A stretch of DNA of 64,000 bases, taken from the NCBI GenBank assembly GCA_016185015.1, contig JACPOI010000028.1, positions 1 to 64,000 of the forward strand, read 5' to 3'. How positions within the stretch are numbered: the first letter of the stretch is position 1; each line of letters begins with the position of its first letter. Below are positions 56,077 through 64,000 of this stretch, one piece after another. Source of the DNA: Burkholderiales bacterium. Its GTDB lineage: Bacteria > Pseudomonadota > Gammaproteobacteria > Burkholderiales > Burkholderiaceae_C. Position numbers and translations under genes: made by a program. Under the pieces are notes generated by a model. It was given only the letters and a program-made list of their open reading frames with translations. It was not told where the DNA came from and ran no database searches.

Positions 56077-57693
56077 ATGAGTGCCGTTCTAGACCATCAC
56101 GATCACCACGCCCATGACGACCATCACGCCCCGACGGGCTGGCGGCGCTGGGTCTTCGCGACCAACCACAAGGACATCGGTACGCTGTACCTGCTGTTCG
56201 CCTTCACCATGCTGATGGTGGGTGGCGTTCTGGCCCTGCTGATCCGCGCCGAGCTGTTCCAGCCCGGCCTGCAGGTGGTGAACCCCGAGCTGTTCAACCA
56301 GCTCACCACGATGCACGGCCTGATCATGGTGTTCGGCGCCATCATGCCGGCCTTCGTGGGCTTCGCCAACTGGATGGTCCCGCTGCAGATCGGCGCGGCC
56401 GATATGGCTTTTGCCCGCATGAACAACTTCAGCTTCTGGCTGATGATCCCGGCAGCTCTCATGCTGGTGGGTTCCTTCTTCATGCCCGGTGGTGCTCCCG
56501 CCGCCGGCTGGACGCTGTACGCTCCGCTGACCCTGCAGATGGGCCCCTCGATGGACGCCGGCATTTTTGCGATGCACATCCTGGGCGCTTCCTCCATCAT
56601 GGGCTCGATCAACATCATCGTGACCATCCTGAACATGCGCGCGCCCGGCATGACGCTGATGAAGATGCCGCTGTTCTGCTGGACCTGGCTGATCACCGCC
56701 TACCTGCTGATCGCCGTGATGCCCGTGCTGGCCGGCGCCATCACCATGACGCTGACGGACCGCCACTTCGGCACCACCTTCTTCAACCCCGCCGGCGGCG
56801 GTGACCCGGTGATGTACCAGCACATCTTCTGGTTCTTCGGCCACCCCGAGGTGTACATCATGATCTTGCCGGCCTTCGGCATCATCAGTGCCATCGTGCC
56901 GGCCTTTGCCCGCAAGAAGCTGTTCGGCTACGCCTCCATGGTGTACGCCACGGCCTCCATCGCCATCCTGTCCTTCATCGTGTGGGCGCACCACATGTAC
57001 ACCACCGGCATGCCGGTGACCGGTCAGCTGTTCTTCATGTACGCCACCATGCTGATCTCCGTGCCCACCGGCGTGAAGATCTTCAACTGGCTGGCTACCA
57101 TGTGGAAGGGTTCGATGACCTTCGAGTCCCCGATGCTGTGGGCCGTCGGTTTCATCTTCGTGTTCACCATGGGTGGTTTCACCGGCCTGATCCTGTCGAT
57201 GGCGCCGGTCGACATCCAGCTGCAGGACACCTACTACGTCGTGGCCCACTTCCACTACGTGCTGGTGGCCGGTTCGCTGTTTGCCATGTTCGCCGGCATC
57301 TACTACTGGCTGCCCAAGTGGACGGGCCGCATGTACAAGGAAGGCCGCGGCAAGCTGCACTTCTGGTGGTCGATGATCTCCTTCAACATCACCTTCTTCC
57401 CGATGCACTTCCTGGGTCTGGCCGGCATGCCCCGTCGTTACGCCGACTACCCCATGCAGTTCGCCGACTTCAACATGATCGCCACGATCGGTGCCTTCGG
57501 CTTCGGTCTGGCCCAGGTCTACTTCTTCTTCTTCGTCGCGCTGCCCGCCATGCGCGGCCAGGGCGAGAAGGCCCCGCAGAAGCCCTGGGAAGGTGCCGAA
57601 GGTCTGGAATGGGAAGTGCCCTCGCCGGCCCCCTTCCATACGTTCGAAACCCCCCCGAAGCTGGACGCCACGGCGACCAAGGTCATCGGCTGA
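56077..57693 (+). CDS. coxA: Cytochrome c oxidase subunit I
   Basis: 538 residues, 12 membrane helices, haem a and haem a3-CuB site. [14 protein letters not shown] holds the haem a His, [19 protein letters not shown] the CuB His and cross-linked Tyr, [12 protein letters not shown] the other CuB His pair, and [15 protein letters not shown] the last haem ligands. The first 20 residues are unusually rich in His ([15 protein letters not shown]), which could bind copper or another metal. Reduces O2 to water and pumps protons. Follows coxB by 40 bp. Confidence 0.97.
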   Translation: MSAVLDHHDHHAHDDHHAPTGWRRWVFATNHKDIGTLYLLFAFTMLMVGGVLALLIRAELFQPGLQVVNPELFNQLTTMHGLIMVFGAIMPAFVGFANWMVPLQIGAADMAFARMNNFSFWLMIPAALMLVGSFFMPGGAPAAGWTLYAPLTLQMGPSMDAGIFAMHILGASSIMGSINIIVTILNMRAPGMTLMKMPLFCWTWLITAYLLIAVMPVLAGAITMTLTDRHFGTTFFNPAGGGDPVMYQHIFWFFGHPEVYIMILPAFGIISAIVPAFARKKLFGYASMVYATASIAILSFIVWAHHMYTTGMPVTGQLFFMYATMLISVPTGVKIFNWLATMWKGSMTFESPMLWAVGFIFVFTMGGFTGLILSMAPVDIQLQDTYYVVAHFHYVLVAGSLFAMFAGIYYWLPKWTGRMYKEGRGKLHFWWSMISFNITFFPMHFLGLAGMPRRYADYPMQFADFNMIATIGAFGFGLAQVYFFFFVALPAMRGQGEKAPQKPWEGAEGLEWEVPSPAPFHTFETPPKLDATATKVIG

Positions 57694-57715
57694 AGATCCA
57701 ACGCTAGCCTGAGCC

Positions 57716-57832
57716 ATGGCCATGACACCTGAACAGAAAAAAGCCAACCTGCGCATGGGGCTGGTCCTGGCCTCCGTGGCCCTGGTCTTCTTCCTCGGTT
57801 TCGTGGCCAAGTTCGTGTTTTTCGCCAAGTGA
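57716..57832 (+). CDS. Cytochrome oxidase small assembly protein (38 residues)
   Basis: A very short gene: MAMTPEQKKANLRMGL, then one hydrophobic helix (LVLASVALVFFLGFVAKFVFFAK). It sits between coxA and ctaG, 22 bp after the coxA stop and 10 bp before ctaG. The same arrangement of a tiny single-span protein with KKANLR/MGL before ctaG is standard in Burkholderiales oxidase operons. Role assumed to be in oxidase assembly; no direct evidence in the sequence. Confidence 0.85.
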   Translation: MAMTPEQKKANLRMGLVLASVALVFFLGFVAKFVFFAK

Positions 57833-57842
57833 CGAAGCAGCC

Positions 57843-58433
57843 ATGAACCTGCGACGCGAAAACGTCCGGATGGTGGGCAAGCTGGCCATCGTGGTGGCCG
57901 GCATGTTCGGCTTCGGCTATGCGCTGGTGCCGATCTACAAGGCCATCTGCGAGTTCACCGGCGTGAACATCCTCGCCATCGGCGAGCGCGACGTGCCCGG
58001 CCGCAGCAATGCGGCCCTGGTCAACACGCAGGTCGACACCAGCCGCACCATCACGGTCGAATTCGACGCGAATGTGCGCGGCCCCTGGGGTTTCAAGCCC
58101 GCGCAGCGTTCGCTGCAGGTGCACCCGGGTGAGATGGCCACGGTCATGTACGAGTTCGAGAACGTGCAGGACCGCCGCATGTCGGCCCAGGCCATCCCGA
58201 GTTACGCACCGCGCCAGGCGGCAGCGCACTTCAACAAGCTGGAGTGCTTCTGCTTCAACGAGTACACGCTGGCCCCGGGCGAGAAAAAAAGCTGGCCGGT
58301 GGTCTTCGTGATCGACCCCAAGCTGTCCAAGGACGTGAGCACCATCACGCTGTCCTACACCTTCTTCGAGGTGGGCAGCAAGACGCCGCCCGCGCCCACG
58401 GCCGCACGCAAGTCGACGGAGGCCGGCGCATGA
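57843..58433 (+). CDS. ctaG: Copper chaperone for oxidase assembly (Cox11/CtaG)
   Basis: 196 residues. One N-terminal membrane helix (LAIVVAGMFGFGYALVPIY), then the periplasmic Ig-like domain with the copper site in NKLECFCFNEYTLAPGE (CxC) and KAICEFTGVN as the third Cys. It inserts CuB into subunit I. The C-terminal tail is Pro/Ala-rich. ATGA overlap with the next gene. Confidence 0.95.
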   Translation: MNLRRENVRMVGKLAIVVAGMFGFGYALVPIYKAICEFTGVNILAIGERDVPGRSNAALVNTQVDTSRTITVEFDANVRGPWGFKPAQRSLQVHPGEMATVMYEFENVQDRRMSAQAIPSYAPRQAAAHFNKLECFCFNEYTLAPGEKKSWPVVFVIDPKLSKDVSTITLSYTFFEVGSKTPPAPTAARKSTEAGA

Positions 58434-58636
58434 GCGGCGCACCGGCACGCAAAGGCTCGCTGTGGGCGACCGTCAAGGCCGTGGCCTGGTCCTTTCTCGG
58501 CGTGCGCAAGAGCAGTGGTTTCCAGGATGACATCGCCCAGCTCAAGCCCTACCACATCATCGCGGTGGGTCTGGTCGGCGGCATCCTGCTGGTAGTGAGT
58601 TTGATTGCATTGGTGAACTGGATCGTGGTCAAGTAA
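58430..58636 (+). CDS. DUF2970 single-span membrane protein
   Basis: 68 residues: soluble N-terminal part (KGSLWATVKAVAWSFLGVRKSSGFQDDIAQLKPYHII), then one helix (AVGLVGGILLVVSLIALVNWIV). This is the DUF2970 pattern, nearly always found in oxidase operons of betaproteobacteria between ctaG and coxC. Start overlaps the ctaG stop. Function unknown; assembly or stability of the oxidase is likely. Confidence 0.88.
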   Translation: MSGAPARKGSLWATVKAVAWSFLGVRKSSGFQDDIAQLKPYHIIAVGLVGGILLVVSLIALVNWIVVK

Positions 58637-58696
58637 GACCCGGTCCGGGATATCTGAAAATTTGAGAGAAGCAGAATCGGAAGGAATGGAGCAAAC

Positions 58697-59578
58697 ATGA
58701 GTTCGACTACACACGGCGGCACCCCGTACTACTACGTGCCTGGCCCGTCCCGTCACCCCGTGATGGCGGCGATCGGCCTGTTCTTCGTCATCCTTGGCGC
58801 CGGTCAGTGGGTCAATGGCGCCAGCTGGGGCAAGTACTCCCTGGCCTTCGGCCTCATCTGGTGGCTGGTCGTGCTGTTCCAGTGGTTCCGCGAAGCCATC
58901 GCCGAGAGCGAAGGCGGCCAGTACGGCCACAAGATCGACATTTCCTTCCGCTGGAGCATGACCTGGTTCATCTTCTCCGAAGTGATGTTCTTCGGCGCCT
59001 TCTTCACCGCCCTGTGGTGGGCCCGCGCGCACTCGGTGCCGGCGCTGGGCAGCCTGGACAACGCGCTGCTGTGGCCCGACTTCAAGGCCGTGTGGCCCAG
59101 CGTCGCCGCTGGTGTTACCGCCTCGCCGGCCGGCATCATCGAGCCCTTCCAGACCATGGGCCCGTTCTGGCTGCCCACGATCAACACCGCCCTGCTGCTG
59201 AGCTCCGGCGTCACGCTGACCATCGCCCACCACGCCCTGCGTGACGGCAACCGCGGCAAGACCCTCGCTTTCATGTGGGCCACCGTGCTGCTGGGCCTGA
59301 CCTTCCTGTTCGTGCAGGGTTACGAATATGCCCACGCCTACAGCGACCTGAACCTCAAGCTCACGTCCGGCGTCTACGGCTCCACCTTCTTCATGCTGAC
59401 CGGCTTCCACGGCTTCCACGTGTTCGTCGGCATGCTGATGCTGTTCTTCATCACCCTGCGCCTGCAGAAGGGTCACTTCACCGCAGACCGCCACTTCGGT
59501 TTCGAAGGCGCCGCCTGGTACTGGCACTTCGTGGACGTGGTCTGGCTCGGCCTTTATATTCTGGTTTACTGGATGTGA
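58697..59578 (+). CDS. coxC: Cytochrome c oxidase subunit III
   Basis: 293 residues, seven membrane helices. YYYVPGPSRHPVMAAIGLFFVILGAGQWVNG, SMTWFIFSEVMFFGAFFTALWWAR, HHALRDGNRGKTLAFMWATVLLG, LTGFHGFHVFVGMLMLF and FEGAAWYWHFVDVVWLGLYILVYW are typical of subunit III. It stabilises subunit I and takes part in proton uptake. Ends at a clear terminator, so the first oxidase transcript runs coxB to coxC. Confidence 0.96.
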   Translation: MSSTTHGGTPYYYVPGPSRHPVMAAIGLFFVILGAGQWVNGASWGKYSLAFGLIWWLVVLFQWFREAIAESEGGQYGHKIDISFRWSMTWFIFSEVMFFGAFFTALWWARAHSVPALGSLDNALLWPDFKAVWPSVAAGVTASPAGIIEPFQTMGPFWLPTINTALLLSSGVTLTIAHHALRDGNRGKTLAFMWATVLLGLTFLFVQGYEYAHAYSDLNLKLTSGVYGSTFFMLTGFHGFHVFVGMLMLFFITLRLQKGHFTADRHFGFEGAAWYWHFVDVVWLGLYILVYWM

Positions 59579-59618
59579 TGTCTGATAGCCCGAGGCGCCG
59601 CCAGGCGCCCGGGCCGAC

Positions 59619-59654
59619 AAAAACAAAAGCCGCGTAAAGCGGCTTTTGTTTTTG
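59619..59654. terminator. Terminator after coxC
   Basis: ACAAAAGCCGC / GCGGCTTTTGT stem with 5-nt loop, A run before and T run after; serves both coxC and the convergent DUF2909 gene. Confidence 0.9.
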
Positions 59655-59666
59655 TTGTGGATGGGT

Positions 59667-59888
59667 TTACTTGCCGGCCTGGATGCCGGTGGGCTGGATA
59701 TAGCCCAGCTTCCAGGCGATCAGGATGCAGATGAAGATCAGGATGGAGAAGCCGACGCGAAAGGCGAGGGCACGGGCCATGTTGCTGGTCTTGGGCTTGC
59801 CGTCGCGGCCGTCCTTCATCATGAAGAACAGGGCCGAGCCGAGGCTGGCAAGGATGGCCAGGAAGGCCAGGACGACGAGGTATTTCAT
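59667..59888 (-). CDS. DUF2909 twin-transmembrane protein
   Basis: 73 residues with two membrane helices (KYLVVLAFLAILASLGSALFFMM and RVGFSILIFICILIAWKLGYI) joined by a charged loop (KDGRDGKPKTSNMARALAF). This is the DUF2909 pattern, conserved in oxidase loci. It is the only gene of the locus on the minus strand, divergent from the surf1 gene by 15 bp, so their promoters overlap. Function unknown. Confidence 0.85.
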   Translation of the reverse strand: MKYLVVLAFLAILASLGSALFFMMKDGRDGKPKTSNMARALAFRVGFSILIFICILIAWKLGYIQPTGIQAGK

Positions 59889-59903
59889 GAACGGGATTAT
59901 GGC

Positions 59904-60620
59904 GTGAGTGTCCGGCTGCGTTTCTGGGGGGTGACATTCGCCGCGTTGCTGGGCGTGGCCGTGACCCTGTCGCTCGGGCGCTGGCAGCTCGACCGCGCGG
60001 CGGAAAAACAGGCCTGGCAGGCCAGTATCGACGCACGTGCCCAGCTGCCTGTGCTGGACGCTCGCGGCCTGGCTGGCATGTCCGACAGCGACGAACTGCT
60101 GCACCGCCGCGTCGAGGCGGTGGGCCAGTGGGTCCCGGAGCACACGGTGTTCCTCGACAACCGGCAGATGAATGGGCGCCCGGGCTTTTTCGTGCTCACG
60201 CCCCTGCGCCTGGACAACGGTGCAGTTGTGCTGGTGCAGCGCGGCTGGGCGCCGCGCAATTTCGAGGACCGCACGCGCGTGCCGCAGATCACGACACCCG
60301 CAGGACCGGTGCGTGTCCAGGGCCGCATAGCCCTTGCCCCTTCCAAGCTCTATGACATGGGTGAGGCCGGTACCGGGGCGATCCGGCAAAATCTCGATCT
60401 GGCGCAGTTCCGGGCCGAAACGGGCCTGGCCCTGCTGACGGTGTCGATCCAGCAGACCGGGGCGTCGGGCGACGGCCTGGCCCGTGACTGGCCGCAGATC
60501 AACAGCGGGGTCGACAAGCACCACGGCTACGCATTCCAATGGTTCGGGCTCTGTGCCCTGATAACACTTCTTTATGTCTGGTTCCAAATTGTCCAAAGAT
60601 ACAAGCGCCGCGCCGGCTGA
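59904..60620 (+). CDS. SURF1-family oxidase assembly protein
   Basis: 238 residues, GTG start. Two membrane helices at the ends (RLRFWGVTFAALLGVAVTLSLGRWQLDRAAEKQ and YAFQWFGLCALITLLYVWFQIV) with a periplasmic domain between them, containing GRPGFFVLTPLRLDNGAVVLVQRGWAPRN. SURF1 proteins help insert haem a into subunit I. No strong ribosome site is visible; the first helix fixes the start near 59904. Its last 47 bp overlap the next gene. Confidence 0.9.
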   Translation: MSVRLRFWGVTFAALLGVAVTLSLGRWQLDRAAEKQAWQASIDARAQLPVLDARGLAGMSDSDELLHRRVEAVGQWVPEHTVFLDNRQMNGRPGFFVLTPLRLDNGAVVLVQRGWAPRNFEDRTRVPQITTPAGPVRVQGRIALAPSKLYDMGEAGTGAIRQNLDLAQFRAETGLALLTVSIQQTGASGDGLARDWPQINSGVDKHHGYAFQWFGLCALITLLYVWFQIVQRYKRRAG

Positions 60621-61293
60621 AAGCGGCGAGCACGTGCTCGGGCTCACGGTGTACGACCTGCCTGCACCGGGTCAGGCGCTGGCCGACGACGCAAGGCGCA
60701 CGCGCAGCGGCCGCTGGAAGATGATCGCCCTGTTGCTGGTCAGCGCGGCGCCGGTGATCGCCTCCTACTTCACCTACTACGTCATCCGACCCGAAGGGCG
60801 GCGCAACTTCGGCGAGCTGATCGATCCGCAGCGTCCGCTGCCCGAGATGCTGGGACTGGACCTCGAAGGCCGCACGCACAAGCTCACGGAGCTCAAGGGC
60901 CAGTGGTTGCTGGTGAGCGTGGGCAGCGGCAACTGCGACGAAGCCTGTGTGCAGCAGCTCTATTTTCAGCGCCAGTTGCGTGAGAGCCTGGGCAAGGAAA
61001 AAGACCGGCTGGACAGGGTCTGGCTGGTCAGTGACCTGTTACCCATTCCCACGGAACTTCAACCGGGCCTGAAGGATGCGACGGTGCTGCGCGTGCCCGA
61101 CGCGGAACTGGCGCGTTGGCTGGCGCCGGCCAGCGGCCATGCGATCGGCGAACACCTCTATCTGGTGGACCCTCTGGGCAACTGGATGCTGCGCTTCCCG
61201 CCCCGGCTCGATATCGAGGGCGCGGCCAAGGCCAAGCGGGACCTGGAGCGGCTGCTGCGCGCGTCCTCCTCCTGGGACAAGCCCGGCCGGTAG
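60574..61293 (+). CDS. Membrane-anchored thioredoxin-like protein of the oxidase locus (Sco-like)
   Basis: 239 residues. One N-terminal membrane helix (RWKMIALLLVSAAPVIASYFTYYVI) after a 48-residue cytoplasmic part, then a thioredoxin-like domain: LKGQWLLVSVGSGNCDEACVQQLYFQRQLRESLG, with a C-x3-C pair as in Sco copper/thiol proteins, and IGEHLYLVDPLGNWMLRFP. The conserved Sco His is less clear. It is located between surf1 and ctaA and overlaps surf1, so it is translationally coupled. Probably a second Sco-like factor for CuA or for thiol reduction. Confidence 0.78.
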   Translation: MSGSKLSKDTSAAPAESGEHVLGLTVYDLPAPGQALADDARRTRSGRWKMIALLLVSAAPVIASYFTYYVIRPEGRRNFGELIDPQRPLPEMLGLDLEGRTHKLTELKGQWLLVSVGSGNCDEACVQQLYFQRQLRESLGKEKDRLDRVWLVSDLLPIPTELQPGLKDATVLRVPDAELARWLAPASGHAIGEHLYLVDPLGNWMLRFPPRLDIEGAAKAKRDLERLLRASSSWDKPGR

Positions 61294-61301
61294 GAGACAC
61301 C

Positions 61302-62471
61302 ATGACCGACGTCGCACTCTATGATCTCGCGCCTGCCCTGCGCCTCATGCTCATGGGCCTGGTGCTGGCCGGCGGGCCGCTGGCCTGGGTCTGGCTGCGC
61401 CAGCGCCAGGCCTCGACCACGCGCCGCCTGCAAGCCCTCACCGTGCTCACGCTGTTCCTCACCTTCGACCTGGTGCTGTTCGGCTCCTTCACCCGTCTCA
61501 CCGATTCGGGCCTGGGCTGCCCGGACTGGCCCGGCTGCTACGGCAATGCCAGCCCGGTCGGCGCGCATGCCGAAATCTCCTCCGCCCAGCAGGCCATGCC
61601 TACCGGTCCGGTCACGCATGGCAAGGCCTGGGTCGAGATGATCCATCGTTACCTCGCCACCGGCGTCGGTGTGCTCATCCTGGTGCTGGCCGCCGTCAGC
61701 TGGCGCGAACATCTGCGCCGCCAGCGTGGCGCTGCCGATGCGCTGAGCCCCTGGTGGGCCACGCTCACCCTGGTCTGGGTCTGCGTGCAGGGCGCCTTCG
61801 GTGCGCTCACCGTCACCATGAAACTGTTTCCGGCCATCGTCACGCTGCACCTGCTGGGCGGTCTGTTGCTGCTGGCCCTGCTGTGCCTGCAGGCCGTGCG
61901 TTACGCGCAGATGCATGACGCCGCCGCGACGTTGACCATGCCACCGGGGCTGCGCGGCCTGTTGTGGTGGGGCCTGGGCCTGCTGACGCTGCAGATCGCG
62001 CTGGGCGGCTGGGTCAGTACCAACTACGCCGTGCTGGCCTGTACCGAGTTCCCGGCCTGCCAGGGCAGTTGGTGGCCCGAGATGGATTTCCTCCAGGGCT
62101 TCGAGCTCTGGCGCGAGCTGGGCCTGACGGGCGACGGCCAACACATCAGCTTTGCTGCGCTCACCGCCATCCATTACGTGCACCGCTTGGCGGCGTATGT
62201 CGTGATGGCCGTGCTCGCCCTGCTGGCCTGGCGCCTGCGTGGCCTGCCGCAATGGCGCGCTCCGGCGCGCTGGCTGGCGGCGCTGCTGGCCCTGCAATTC
62301 CTGACCGGCCTGAGCAACGTCGTGCTGGACTGGCCGCTGCTGGCGGCCGTGCTGCACACCGGAGGCGCCGCCGGTCTGGTCGTGCTGCTGACCTGGAGCC
62401 TGGCCAGCAGCCGGCGCAGGGATCTGCAGCCCGGCACTTCTTCTGTCCCCGTTTCGAGTCCTGCCGCATGA
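61302..62471 (+). CDS. ctaA: Haem A synthase (Cox15/CtaA)
   Basis: 389 residues, eight membrane helices. Haem ligand histidines in [41 protein letters not shown] and [14 protein letters not shown]. Cys pairs CPDWPGCYG and CTEFPACQG lie in the periplasmic loops, as in most proteobacterial enzymes. It oxidises haem O to haem A. ATG 61302 follows GTAGGAG. Stop overlaps the ctaB start (ATGA). Confidence 0.95.
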   Translation: MTDVALYDLAPALRLMLMGLVLAGGPLAWVWLRQRQASTTRRLQALTVLTLFLTFDLVLFGSFTRLTDSGLGCPDWPGCYGNASPVGAHAEISSAQQAMPTGPVTHGKAWVEMIHRYLATGVGVLILVLAAVSWREHLRRQRGAADALSPWWATLTLVWVCVQGAFGALTVTMKLFPAIVTLHLLGGLLLLALLCLQAVRYAQMHDAAATLTMPPGLRGLLWWGLGLLTLQIALGGWVSTNYAVLACTEFPACQGSWWPEMDFLQGFELWRELGLTGDGQHISFAALTAIHYVHRLAAYVVMAVLALLAWRLRGLPQWRAPARWLAALLALQFLTGLSNVVLDWPLLAAVLHTGGAAGLVVLLTWSLASSRRRDLQPGTSSVPVSSPAA

Positions 62472-63364
62472 CTGTCACCACCCTCGCTTCCACGATGTCC
62501 GTGTTCAGCCAGTTCTATGCGCTGACCAAGCCGCGTGTCGTCCAGCTCATCGTCTTCTGCGCCCTCATCGGCATGGTGCTGGCCGTGCCCGGCCTGCCGC
62601 GCTGGCCGGAATTGCGCCTGATGTTCATCGCCTGCATCGGCATCTGGCTGGTGGCGGGTGCGGCGGCGGCCTTCAACTGCATCGTCGAGAAGGGCATCGA
62701 CGCCAAGATGAAACGCACCGCCTGGCGTCCGACCGCCAAGGGCGAACTCAGTGATGTGCAGACCCTGCTGTTCTCGGCCGTGCTCTGTGCTGCCGGCTCC
62801 GTGCTGCTGTACGTCTGGGTCAACCCGCTGACCATGTGGCTGACCTTCGCCACCTTCGTCGGCTATGCCGTGGTCTACACCGTCATCCTCAAGCCGCTGA
62901 CGCCGCAGAACATCGTGATCGGCGGCGCCTCCGGGGCCATGCCCCCGGTGCTGGGCTGGGCGGCACTGACCAACGATGTGGGCCCCGAGGCGCTGATCCT
63001 CTTCCTCATCATCTTCCTGTGGACACCGCCGCACTTCTGGGCGCTGGCGCTGTACCGTGTGGAGGACTACCGCAAGTCCGGCCTGCCGATGCTGCCAGTC
63101 ACGCACGGCAACGAGTTCACGCGCCTGCAGATCCTGCTCTACACCCTGGTCCTGTTCGCGGCCTGCCTCATGCCCGTGGCCTATGGCATGAGTTCCTGGC
63201 TCTACCTGGCGGCCGCCGTGGTCTTGAGCATCGGCTTCTTTGCCTATGCGTTCAAGCTGTGGCGTAACTACTCGGACGAGCTCGCCCGCAAGACCTTCCG
63301 CTTCTCGCTGATCCATCTCAGCGTGCTGTTCGCAGCCCTGCTGCTTGACCATTACCTGCTGTGA
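62468..63364 (+). CDS. ctaB: Protohaem IX farnesyltransferase (haem O synthase, CtaB/Cox10)
   Basis: 298 residues, UbiA-type prenyltransferase with about nine membrane helices. Motifs: [46 protein letters not shown] with the Asp-rich motif region, [58 protein letters not shown]. Adds a farnesyl group to haem B. Translationally coupled to ctaA; a Sco gene follows 7 bp after the stop. Confidence 0.96.
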   Translation: MTVTTLASTMSVFSQFYALTKPRVVQLIVFCALIGMVLAVPGLPRWPELRLMFIACIGIWLVAGAAAAFNCIVEKGIDAKMKRTAWRPTAKGELSDVQTLLFSAVLCAAGSVLLYVWVNPLTMWLTFATFVGYAVVYTVILKPLTPQNIVIGGASGAMPPVLGWAALTNDVGPEALILFLIIFLWTPPHFWALALYRVEDYRKSGLPMLPVTHGNEFTRLQILLYTLVLFAACLMPVAYGMSSWLYLAAAVVLSIGFFAYAFKLWRNYSDELARKTFRFSLIHLSVLFAALLLDHYLL

Positions 63365-63371
63365 GCCCCTC

Positions 63372-63980
63372 ATGAACACACGCAACGCACTCCATTTCGT
63401 CGCGGTCGCTCTGCTCGCTACGGCGGCCCTGTTGCTCGGCGGCTGCTCCGAGAATGGCAAACCCGGTTTCAGCGCGATCGACCTGACCGGCGCCGATTAC
63501 GCCAAGGATTTCGCGCTGACCGACCACAACGGAAAGGCACGCACGCTCAAGGATTTCCAGGGCAAGGTCGTGGTGGTGTTCTTCGGCTACACGCAGTGCC
63601 CCGATGTCTGCCCCACTTCCCTGACCGAACTGGTCGCGGTAAAGAAGCTGCTGGGGGCGGATGGCGACAAGCTGCAGGGCCTGTTCGTCACCATTGATCC
63701 CGCGCGCGACACCCCGGAGGTGATGAAGAGCTATATGGCCAACTTCGACCCGACCTTCCTCGCCCTGTATGCCGACTCCGCGGAGAAGCTGGCCGCGCTG
63801 GCCAAGGACTACAAGGTCTATTACAAGAAAGTCGACGGCAAGTCGCCCACCAGCTACACCATGGACCACTCGGCCGGCATGTACATCTACGACACGCAAG
63901 GGCAGTTGCGCCTGTACTCGCGTTACGGCAGCGGAGCCGGCGCGCTGGCATCGGACATCAAGCTGCTGCTGTCCAGATAA
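63372..63980 (+). CDS. SCO1/SenC copper chaperone lipoprotein
   Basis: 202 residues with a lipoprotein signal (LLATAALLLGGC). The thioredoxin-fold Sco domain has the copper-binding C-x3-C in FFGYTQCPDVCPTSLTEL and the conserved His in SYTMDHSAGMYIYD. It delivers copper to the CuA site of subunit II. ATG 63372 is used; a longer in-frame start at 63345 lies in ctaB and lacks a signal-like start. Last gene in the window. Confidence 0.94.
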   Translation: MNTRNALHFVAVALLATAALLLGGCSENGKPGFSAIDLTGADYAKDFALTDHNGKARTLKDFQGKVVVVFFGYTQCPDVCPTSLTELVAVKKLLGADGDKLQGLFVTIDPARDTPEVMKSYMANFDPTFLALYADSAEKLAALAKDYKVYYKKVDGKSPTSYTMDHSAGMYIYDTQGQLRLYSRYGSGAGALASDIKLLLSR

Positions 63981-64000
63981 GGCCCGCCGATCGCCTGGAG

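Noticed and set aside
1-64000. Genomic island, prophage or transposon in the window
   Set aside because: No integrase, transposase, phage gene or attachment-site duplication was found; the tRNA-Arg gene is flanked by ordinary chromosomal genes and base composition is even.

Overview
The window is one contiguous, GC-rich, gene-dense chromosomal segment of a betaproteobacterium, most likely Burkholderiales/Comamonadaceae (Hydrogenophaga/Rhodoferax/Polaromonas-like). The reasons are a complete beta-type Sox cluster, a Burkholderiales-style aa3 oxidase operon with its tiny assembly gene, many Bug-type (tripartite tricarboxylate transporter) receptors, and beta-ketoadipate genes under an IclR regulator. 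I see no transposase, integrase, phage gene or CRISPR array, and base composition looks even throughout.

Layout. (1) 1-2.1 kb: the 3' end of pgk, a Calvin-type class II aldolase, and a small cytochrome c that matches the C-terminal domain of SoxD. (2) 2.1-5.0 kb: a CsoR-family repressor with unusual cysteines, operator-like palindromes, a DUF302 lipoprotein, a FadL-type outer-membrane channel and a small cytochrome. (3) 5.1-12.8 kb: the thiosulfate-oxidation cluster soxR-like arsR, soxCD, soxYZ, soxAX, soxB, plus a convergent periplasmic DsrE-type protein. (4) 12.9-17.9 kb: an unknown lipoprotein, tRNA-Arg(CCU) with a long hairpin at its 5' end, a VWA/GNAT/small membrane protein/MoxR group, a diheme cytochrome c behind a possible FNR site, and DUF1841. 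(5) 17.9-48 kb: an aromatic and organic-acid block. It holds pcaR-pcaIJF, two beta-hydroxyacid dehydrogenases, an amidohydrolase, six Bug receptors, maleylacetate reductase, ohrR-ohr, a LysR/FAD-hydroxylase/GlcG/Bug/hydrolase operon, two hydroxyquinol-type intradiol dioxygenases, a complete TRAP transporter, several small catabolic-type proteins, a GntR regulator, a fumarylacetoacetate-hydrolase-family enzyme and a TSUP exporter. (6) 48-54.7 kb: housekeeping genes (Kef antiporter, orphan ParA, lipoprotein, MaoC hydratase, trmL, comF, BioC-like methyltransferase). (7) 54.8-64 kb: the cytochrome c oxidase locus coxB-coxA-(small ORF)-ctaG-DUF2970-coxC-(DUF2909)-surf1-(Sco-like)-ctaA-ctaB-sco.

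How it works together. Sox proteins would oxidise thiosulfate in the periplasm and pass electrons through c-type cytochromes to the oxidase at the right end. In the middle, FAD hydroxylase -> hydroxyquinol 1,2-dioxygenase -> maleylacetate reductase -> PcaIJ -> PcaF reads as a complete route from a dihydroxybenzene (resorcinol is the simplest guess) through hydroxyquinol, maleylacetate and 3-oxoadipate to succinyl-CoA and acetyl-CoA. Uptake would be by the TRAP system and Bug receptors. The genome therefore suggests a mixotroph combining sulfur oxidation with aromatic breakdown.

The least explained parts are the CsoR-type regulator/DUF302/FadL group beside sox, the hairpin fused to the tRNA-Arg gene, the recurrent TTTTATYGAT motif around the GntR gene, and the substrates of the 21-28 kb and 40-43 kb enzyme sets.
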